Origin: Bugula neritina
Taxonomy: Eukaryota > Bryozoa > Gymnolaemata > Cheilostomatida > Bugulidae
Reading direction: 5' to 3'
DNA length: 64,000 nt
Assembly: GCA_964035545.1 (NCBI GenBank)
Contig: OZ037768.1
Location: 977,501-1,041,500 of the forward strand
Made by a program: the position numbers and the translations under genes. This document shows positions 48,723-64,000 of the stretch, piece after piece. Position 1 is the first letter of the stretch. Each line of letters opens with the position of its first letter. Under the pieces are notes generated by a model. That model had not been told where the DNA came from, ran no database searches, and was given only the letters and a program-made list of their open reading frames with translations.

Positions 48723-51700
48723 CTGAGCATACACTATTGAGTGACTAACTAACTGACTAACTGGTGCAGCCCTACCAACTATGTAGCCCTATAACTTATT
48801 CAGTTATACCCAGTGTGACATTCAGCCCAGCAAGGTAATCGTGTGATAGTCAGAGCATAGCTTCACAACAAACAGCTTTTCCACCCAACAGAGCTTTCTA
48901 CCCAGTAAAAGGTGACCCTAGGCATTGATGAGGTGAAAGCTGCTATTATACACTGCATATCCCCAGGTAACCTAACAGTTTCCAAATAATCCCGTAACCT
49001 TAAAATCCAAAGATGCACAACTAACTAACCATCATCTCAAACTCGTCAATGTGGTAGAGATAAAGGTATAGAAGCCATCATTGTTATCAGGTAAGTTAGC
49101 AGATGATGATATATCTACTGTAGAGACACAGAGCAAGTAAAGGAGTACACAATACAGCTGCTTGTCTGTCTGTTTGTCTGTCTGTTTGTCTGCCTGACAT
49201 ATCACAACAGTTGGTTTCTGCTCCCAGCTAAAATGCCTGTTGACATTATCAATCGAAACACAAATGAAGCCTGGACACTTGATAAGGCTCAGTCAAAAAT
49301 CTGTCAGGTTAAAAGCAGACGGCAAGCCAAAACAATGTGCTAGAGTCAGCAAAATCACTCTGCAAATAGTCAGCACTAACAGATAATATGGACAGCAAAT
49401 CCTAGGCAGCATCAACAACCCAAGAGCTGGTGGACAATGTTGCTACAAGATAGATACTGCACCTCAGAATAATTAAAACCAGTTTTGTCAAGCATGCTGT
49501 GCCCATGACTGCTATGTACATCAGATTTATCTTGATGAGAAAAATATTTTTTGGCAAATATATTTAGCTGAGTTAAATATGGGTGAGCTTCTGTTAAGTC
49601 TAAAGTACCAGGGGTTACTGCAGATGAAATCATTGGTGCATATATTAACCCACTGTGTTAAGGAATATTCCAGAAGGTCATAGAAATGGGGCAAGTGAAG
49701 TAGCTACTAGTAATTTTAATTACATCAAAGGAACTCAATATACACTACATACTTAAATGTGACGACCAAATTTTAAGGAGTACTAAATTCATATAATTTT
49801 AGCATCAAACTTTAATATTATTATTTCCTCTACTTCCTAACTAACCAGAAGTTTAAAATTAATTCCAAACTTTAAAGTCAAGTAAAAAAAATCAGGATAA
49901 TTCAACTATTTAACTGTAAAAACTATTTCTATTATTATTGTGTCGCACTTACTCTTAGATCTAGTTATTCACAAACTAAAAGTGTTTTATCTTATAAAAT
50001 CAAATAAATAATCATTAATTGCTGCTTATGTTATCATATATGTATTCAAGTTGTAGGTTGATATATTGATATTAACTAAAACTGAAACTAAAAGACAAAA
50101 GCGTCTCCAACTTAACAAGTAACAGTAAGTACCCAACACTAGTAGTTACAGTTACTGTTTGTCAAGTGCCATAATAATAGTTATTATCATTTTTATGACC
50201 ATTAATACTAATAGTAATACTAACACTAATAATAAAAGGAATAGGTAATAGGCCATAGGCTGCAATGATATCCTACAGCCGCAGGCTCTTGGCTTAGTTA
50301 GCTTACATTTAATTCTTTCACCTTTTGATAGGAATAAAATTTTAGTGATTAGGTGAGTAGGTATATTTATAATATCAATTAATATTATAGTTAATACACT
50401 TATAGTCATGGAGCTATAATAATAATTATACGTATTTAATTAAAAAATTAAATACTAATATGTATTTATGTAATCAGTATGAATATTCAATGACAACATA
50501 ACATCAAGCTCAACTTCAAGTTAAAGTAAAAGTTTAGCAACGACATAAATATGACCATCACCATGTTCATGTTGATGTTAAACTATAACAGTCGTTCCAA
50601 AAGCCATAGGCAACGAGGCAATAGGTAAATATGACTGTGAGTGCAAGTGTGAGCACCAGATTCTCAATCTTACAGTTACAGTCACTCTGACTTTCAGTCT
50701 CAACTCAGAGTCAGTATCACTTATAGTTATACTTATTCAGTTTCACTGTATCACTCATGGCATCAGTATCACTGTCAGTATCACTATCAGTATGAGTATG
50801 ACTGTATCAGTGTATCAGTATGAGTGAACAAATACAATTCAGAAAAAATTCATATTAGTTATTATTAATATTACAATATTAATGATTTATATTACTTATT
50901 AGTTATTACGTTTCAAATTGAACAGTTCTATCAGTATCACTTCAAGTTTATTAGTATTAAATTTAATAATAAATATAATATTAAATTTAATACCACTGCA
51001 CAAGTGACTTACCCTGTCAGTTTATTACTCTAAGTCTATGAGCATAGAATCACTATCGTGACCATCACTCACACACTGTGTCACTATTTGTATTACTATT
51101 AGTATTATATTATTGGGAGGCGTGATATTTTGCAAGCAGAACAGCAATAACTATTATTCAACTTCCTCCTTGATTTGTTTGCTATGTTCGTGATTTTGCT
51201 TGAAGATATCAGCGTAAACATTGCAGATTTCAAAGGCGAGAGCTGACCTTTATTTGACCTTCATTATATACGAATTTCCCCAAGTCTAAGTTGCAAATCA
51301 ATATCAATGTCAATATGTCAATATGAATATCATAGCTTTAATAGATGCTATACTTGAAGCTCTCTTAATTCACCGTATAGTCATAGTGGTTTTAGCTGTA
51401 CTTGAATAATAAGTTTCACTAAAGCTGGTTTATTTATATATACTATATACAGCTTTAGGCTTAGCTGCTTGCCTGCTTAGCCTTAGGGAAGTTGATATTT
51501 TTCTGAGAGTGAGTGAACCGACACCATTGTCATTAACTTGAAACTTGAAATTTAAATTGAATTTCAATTTGTTAATAATATCAATACTTATTTAATATCA
51601 ATGTGAATATGAAACTGAATATCATATATCATTATCTAGTATATGAATACTGAATATGCATTTCATTAAAAATATCATTTTATTATTTATATTGATATCG

Positions 51701-52319
51701 TATTCATATTGTTAAGTTCAACTGATAGCTTAAAATCAAAGTTAAAATGGCAATCATAAGTAAGAGTAATATTAAACTTTTAGGATCTGAGTTTTGTTTG
51801 ACTAATTTAGTCTTAGTTTTTATATCAAATTTTGATTGATATTCTATTGTAAACCAATATGAATATGAATCTCGACTTAATTCATTAATTGCCATATTGA
51901 GTTTTACTTTTATGTTCCAGTGTTTACAATATGAATATGATATACTCATATAGTGCTATATGTTCTTATATGATGTAATGCATCATATGATTTGACATAA
52001 CACAGTATGTGATATTGTACATTATAATATATCATATGGTGTGATATAGTTTATCTTTAAGTGTCAAATTTTCTATATGCATAAATTTTTAATGCAAAAT
52101 TTGTTGCAGCTTCTTTCTTGTAAGTAATTTACATTGAAGGAAATTTTTATTATTTTGCATGTGATAAAATTCTGCAGCTTTATACAAGATTTTAAACGCT
52201 GAAACTGATTTATTTTAATCTGGAACTGGTGGGGCCAATATACATTTCTTAATTTTCATTTTATTTAACTACAGTGTGCCTTTTAGCATTGGATTTGTCA
52301 AAAGTTGATAAGCTTCTTC

Positions 52320-54825
52320 ATGTCGAGTTTCAGTGGGGATGTTTTACGTCAGAAGTGTCAGTCGCTGCTGAGCTCAATTCGAGAGAGACCTGACCACTTG
52401 TCTGATAAAGGTGAGATTTATATCTCATGGGTAACTTTTTCTAACTGAAGCATAATAATGCAAAGTGTCCGCATTGATTTTTTGAACTAATTGAGTCACA
52501 TATATATAATTTTGCAGTTGCATGAAATACTTTTCGTAAGTCAAGAAGTTTAATAATGGTAGCTAGAAATTGTTGTATTTTATATCGAAAAGGTTTGCAT
52601 ATACTCTCCTACTATTCTGTAAATTTTTAGACGCAACTCTAAGTCTATCTAAAGCTGCAGTTACTGGCAACAAAATACTTCGGCAAATTAGCGAGAAATC
52701 AGAATCAGAATGTCTTGATATAAGGGTGCTTTGTGACTATGCCCAGGTTTGTGTCCCCTAATAGAGCCCAGGTGAAACTACCTTTGCTAGTCAATTACTT
52801 TACTCTAAGTCTAATTACCACTCACTATTTATTACCATGTTACATGTCACTAAGCTTTACAACTCTTTGCTTGTTGTACACAGTTACTCCTGGATTTCTC
52901 TTACGCTATTGAAATAAAGATTGTGAATGAGGAATTCACTGGAGACTATAAAAATAAGATTCAGCTAATTTTTAGTAAGTAGTTTATCATTCTATGTCTT
53001 TGGGACAGTTTCAATCACAAGAATATCAAGCTGTAGCTACTGCAACTGCTCACTGTCCTTATGAGATAAACCATGTTGATTATTTTTCACCTCCAGCTGG
53101 TTGTGAGAGTCGCATTTTCTCTCTTAAATTATCTCTCAGCTAGTCAGTTGGCTAGTCAAGCAGCATTAGCTGTTCTTGTGGTTGTATGTACATAATACCT
53201 GACTGTATTATGCATATACCTGGCTGGATTCTGCATATACCTGGCTGTATTCTACACATACCTGACTGTGTTCTACATATACCTAACTGTATTCTGTACA
53301 TACCTGCCTGTATTCTGTATATACCTAAATGTAGCTTGCACAGTCACTGAGACAACCACCAAGGTTTCACTGTGTATTAGTTGTACAGGTCACCTAGATG
53401 AAGCCTTAGAACTGTTGAACCCTCTGTGCAATACTAAGGAGGCATTGTCCCCGTCCCCAACAGAGTTGAGTAAAGTTAATGAGCTGAGGGAATGTTTATA
53501 CTGGAGGAAGGGGGCTCTACTGTACATGTTCTGTCACACGGCGTATCACAACCAGTCTAGACTGCTAGCCACTCCAACATTGAGAACAGAGTTTGTTTCT
53601 TACGCAATACAAGGTATGAAGAAATTATTTATTTGTTGAAGTTTAATAGAAATTGACCCTATTTCTAGAGATGTAGTTCACACAGCTACAAGTACAATTA
53701 TTAGTACTCATAGTATATAGTATCTCCAAACATCTTTTTGAGATTTCTCTTGGTATTTTAGCTTTACCATATTGTAAAGTTTTTATTCCAAAAAGAAGAC
53801 AACTCTTACCAATATTTGGAAAAATAAATCGATTTCTTTTCTGCTAGTCTAAACTCATATTTACTCAGTCCTTGACAGAGTTACTGGGATGGAACGGAGA
53901 GGAGAAAAGTGAAATTAACATCTCTTATATTGGTTTTTTTCTGGTCTACTATTTCAATATTTTAATTTTAGTATCCATCTTGTATGTATATAATAATTCT
54001 ATCAAACAGAAATTCAAACAAACTCACTCCATGCTCTGTTGTGTGTTATAGATGCTATTAAATTGACATTATATTCGTTTAGTCATGAAAATATTATGTT
54101 TTTTACATAGTTTGTTACATATTTTGCCCGATGTGTTTGAACATTTGTTTGCTATAAAAATATTTTAATTTAAAATACATTTAGTTCATAGTTTGCAGTA
54201 TCTTTATACTACCTTTTATATTGTGCACATTATACTATATGGTATTACATTGCATACTTACTCTAGGGTTTAATATTCAACTGTAGGGGTGAGATATCTG
54301 TCAGTGGAGATGAGAAACACAAGAAGAGAGCAGACAACTCTTGAGTATGAGTCATCAGATGAACATCTCCTACAACTCATTAAACAAGGTGAGTTTTCCC
54401 GGGTTATCCAGTTGGGGAATCCCTGACATACTTTATTTTTGCAATAATACAATATTTATATAAGTATATGCACAAATATACATAAATACACATAGGCTAT
54501 TTTAGTGTCACCTGTATATGATTTTTCGGTCGTAATAATTTCAAGTTACTGCCTGCCTTAACATTCACTCTACCCACCTATCTATGTGTGTTTCACAGGT
54601 ATATTTAGTGATGTCAACATGCTGTCACTGATGTATGCTGCCGAGATGTGTTACTGGATTACCCTCATAGACACCGGCAGCAGCACTGACATTGATTTCT
54701 CACCCAAAGCTATTGGCCAGCAACTAGCTCAGCAATATATTAGTCTAGCTGATGGACCTCTGAAACACAGTTCCTGGAACACAGAGCAGGCTGTGAATAT
54801 ATGCAATCATCTGCAGGCTGCATGA
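52320..54825 (+). CDS. RIMOC1: RAB7A-interacting MON1-CCZ1 complex subunit 1 (C5orf51 orthologue)
   Basis: Six exons: 52320-52410, 52631-52746, 52884-52974, 53389-53613, 54287-54388, 54599-54825; phases join to 283 residues (human about 294). The human protein stabilises RAB7A and works with the MON1-CCZ1 exchange factor in late-endosome and mitophagy traffic. Recognition rests on blocks that match the human protein as remembered: RECLYWRKGALLYMFCHTA, GIFSDVNMLSLMYAAEMCYW, and the end GPLKHSSWNTEQAVNICN, plus NEEFTGDY in the N-terminal half. All-helical, no membrane segment or known enzyme motif. Start is the first ATG in frame with the N-terminal helix. The intron before exon 53389 carries a 22-bp repeat. 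Confidence 0.88.
53195..53335. repeat. 22-bp repeat in RIMOC1 intron
   Basis: Six units of tatacctggctgtattctgc-like sequence before the acceptor at 53388. Confidence 0.87.
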
Positions 54826-57648
54826 CTCAATACATGTAATAAGCTAACTGAATATTGAAATACTCATATGTGAGCCTATTATATCAGCTTTTTGCTGTAC
54901 ATGAAATTAGCTGTTATCTTATTTCACTAAATTGTAGTCATCAATTAATTAATTTACGTATTTTTGCTTATTTTTTTGTAAAAACCATACAATCTGTATA
55001 TCATAGACAGTGCATGTAATACTATGTAGTATTTGGGAACCAAAGTTTAATTTGAAAGAAAATTAAATAATGTCATGTTATTTTTTAATAAGGTGTATTT
55101 AATAATAATTCTAATACATTTTAACTTTAATTGCTTTATACAAAAGCTATCTAAGAGTTGCCTTCTCTTGGCAAAAATGCTGATTGTAGAAGGCAGAATC
55201 ATCCTTACATGACCCCTTAAATTTACGAATACCTTTAAAACTCGTGCTGTAACAGCACAGCTATTAAATAAATTAATATAGGCACTTAGAACAAAAATCA
55301 ACAATTATAATATCTTTATGTAGTCTTCACAAGAAACAAGCTTTAACTGAGTAGGCAGACAACTTCTGAAAACTTACTTTGACTACACCGCTACTGCATC
55401 GCCACACAGAAAGATCAATAACTGCATTACCATTAATTATTTTACTGTGACTAAGAGTAAGTTCAATATCATTAGTTAAAGTAATAAATGTAGAATTAGG
55501 TGCGCCTTGGATTCACACATAAATAGTAACTACCACAATCAATAAAAAAATTTCTCTGACGTTCACAAACTTCACGTCAAGTTAAAAATCCGTGCTAAAT
55601 ATTTTCTGCTCTAACTTGACCTTGGGTAAGAATTATTATTACTGTTAGTGTTAGTGTTAGCGTTATTAGTATTACTATTACTATTAGTATTAGTATTAGT
55701 AATAGTATTACTTCACCTAAATCTGTTCGCTGTTCTAAGGCTAAAGACTAAGAGTAATTCTAATAACTTAACAAGTACCAAGTATCAGTATGATGGGTAC
55801 TGTGATAGCATGAGTGAGATTGTATGACTATGTCTATGAGTATGTGCATGTAAAGCTTAGAACAAGTGATGAATACCAATAAAACTAAGTATCATGATCA
55901 TCATAGTCGTGTGATTAGGTTCAAGTTTGCAAGTGTAATATTATTCTCTAACTGATAACCTCAACATTAACCCAAAGTAGTTAAATAATTGAATATAACC
56001 TGTTTTCTCTGCTTGCTGTTGCTTTCTATCTATTTTCCTATTCTGTCTACGAGTTGATTGCCATAGCGATAGTTTCTAATAACTAATGCCATAGTCGCAG
56101 TGCTTAGTGATGGCTATCAGTATAATTAATAGTTTTATACATTTATTGTTATCAAATCAATACGAATGTTGGTAACATTCCTGTCTTTATTTTTCAAGAT
56201 AATCATGACAACCACTATGATTATCAATTATTGTTTCATTACACTTATTGTTATGGAATGGTATTATAAATATGGTAAGGATCACAATAACAATATTTAC
56301 AGTCATGTTTCTTTTCTTCCAGAATTTTTTTGTAACAAGTGTTCAGCGTAGTATACTCAGTTTCACTTATAATTATCAATTATTACATTTATTATTATGA
56401 GCATTAACACCAATAAGCATAGCCTTGTTCATAGTTACAGCGAAGATATTTTCTTATTTTTAAAAAAATTACCGCCAAGAGTTAAGTCTACAAGTTTATC
56501 CTCAGTGAAATTAAAAGTAAAATGAGTAGGCTATGCTGTTGACAATTTCTTATATTTCGGTCAATATAGATAAATTGTAAAAACCTTTGCCAGGATCACA
56601 ATTTTCTCGGTGACTCACAATTAACATTTGTACTCAAAGTGAACGCAATGTGCACTCAAAGTGAACGCAGTGTATATGTCATAGCATCTGAGACTTGCTA
56701 GTCACCGACTATTGATGTAGTTGAAATTCTAATTAGAATTTGTTTGACTCACTGACTATACTTTCACTGCGGCATGTTAACTATAGGTGTTAATTTTTGT
56801 TTGCTTTAGTAAGATGGCAAATGTCATGCAGCAATGATAATTGCATGGATTATTAAAATGTTGTTATAAAAAAGAGGGTAAATCACCATTAGATACAGAA
56901 AAGTAAGACTGGTTTCAAGATATGAAAATCTTACTGCTTCTATTCTTATAGCCTGTTGAAGCTATTGAGTACGGCTAAGCATGCCTCGGTTAGACTGTTG
57001 AGCGAAAAGCTATTGGCTTTTTAGATCAATAAAACTAATTATATTTGCATACTGAGAATTTCTGATAACATCATAAAGTAAGCATCCATACAACCCAAGT
57101 GGGGATATACAGCATCATCATTCACGTGGGGTGATCCAATCTCTCTGCTAATTTAATGTCAAAAAATCTAATAATTATCCCAATTTATATATGAAAACTC
57201 AAAGTCCCTGCACAATGATTACCTCCCCTGAATGTATCATTCAATAAAAATTTGTATTTCTTGTTTTCAAACTATATTTTTGATTGCAACATATAGTATA
57301 GGTTCTTGAGACTGAAGGATATAAGTTTGGTTTTACCAAATATTTTTGACAATTGTGTGTTGATTTAGGTCAAACTTTCATTACCTTTTAGATTTAGACT
57401 CTCTATTTGAGACATGCTAGCAGTAGCTCAGTATTGATTCCGCTAGAGTGTTAGTTAATGACCTGAATGAAGTTTCTTCAACTCGCCACCATTTAGATTT
57501 GTTAAGCAGAATAGGTTAAGGTTTTGTTTCATGTGTGCTGACGAATGCATTTGTAATTGACACCTAAAACTTGAAGTGAAATGATGATATTTGCAACTCA
57601 GCTGTATCTCTTATAACTCAAGTGTACTTGATTTTAATTTCAAGAGTT
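54826..57648. other. Intergenic region RIMOC1 to RAB3, no gene seen
   Basis: 2.8 kb, AT-rich. From about 55620 to 56450 it is cryptically simple (attagtattagta, atgactatgtctatgag words), like the stretches upstream of DPH2 and RIMOC1. No coding exon recognised; RAB3 promoter and any untranslated exons probably lie here. Confidence 0.5.

Positions 57649-64000
<6,352 letters not shown>

Larger units (their letters stand above)
45759..52319. other. Intergenic region between FYB-like and RIMOC1, no gene seen
   Basis: 6.5 kb separating two divergent genes. It contains several tandem repeats listed separately, a C-homopolymer at about 46626, and a cryptically simple stretch from about 50100 to 51950 (words such as cagtatcact, agtatgact, aatattaat). 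Open frames here lack motifs and splice partners. Untranslated first exons of either gene could be hidden. Confidence 0.55.

Overview
The window is nuclear DNA of an animal: AT-rich, intron-dense, GT-AG introns, long noncoding gaps and metazoan gene families. The species cannot be fixed from sequence alone; an invertebrate, possibly an early-branching animal, fits. Six protein genes were assembled exon by exon with matching splice phases: (1) the 3' half of an ABCA-subfamily (ABCA5-like) transporter, + strand, 169-10297, entering from the left edge; (2) an alpha-arrestin (ARRDC-like), +, 14647-22505; (3) complete SMC2 (condensin), -, 35063-22935, 24 exons; (4) complete DPH2 (diphthamide synthesis), +, 36354-39237; (5) a FYB/ADAP/PRAM1-like adaptor, -, 45758-40339, 10 exons; (6) RIMOC1 (C5orf51; Rab7/MON1-CCZ1 partner), +, 52320-54825. 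A seventh, RAB3, +, starts at 57649 and runs off the right edge. Every gene except ABCA and RAB3 is complete.

Layout: arrestin and SMC2 are tail to tail with 429 bp between stop codons; SMC2 and DPH2 are head to head over 1.3 kb; DPH2 and the FYB-like gene are tail to tail; the FYB-like gene and RIMOC1 are head to head over 6.5 kb; RIMOC1 and RAB3 are in tandem. The genes serve unrelated cell functions (lipid transport, cargo sorting, chromosome condensation, translation factor modification, tyrosine-kinase signalling, endosome and vesicle traffic), so this is ordinary animal gene order, not a cluster.

The striking property is the noncoding DNA. Many introns are filled with minisatellites, and in at least eight of them the repeat unit begins exactly at a splice junction, so the real 5' or 3' splice site is the terminal copy of an array of up to about 23 look-alike sites. 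Both donors and acceptors are affected, in four genes, with unrelated unit sequences (14-45 bp). This looks like a genome-wide process that seeds tandem duplication at exon-intron borders. Other highlights are a pair of equal-length, equal-phase RAB3 exons that look mutually exclusive and would swap the effector-binding alpha3/beta5 region, an unusual N-terminal RAB3 exon, a 1.3 kb foldback element sitting in an SMC2 intronic satellite, and an adaptor with a helical SH3-like domain and YEEL/YDD-type tyrosine motifs.
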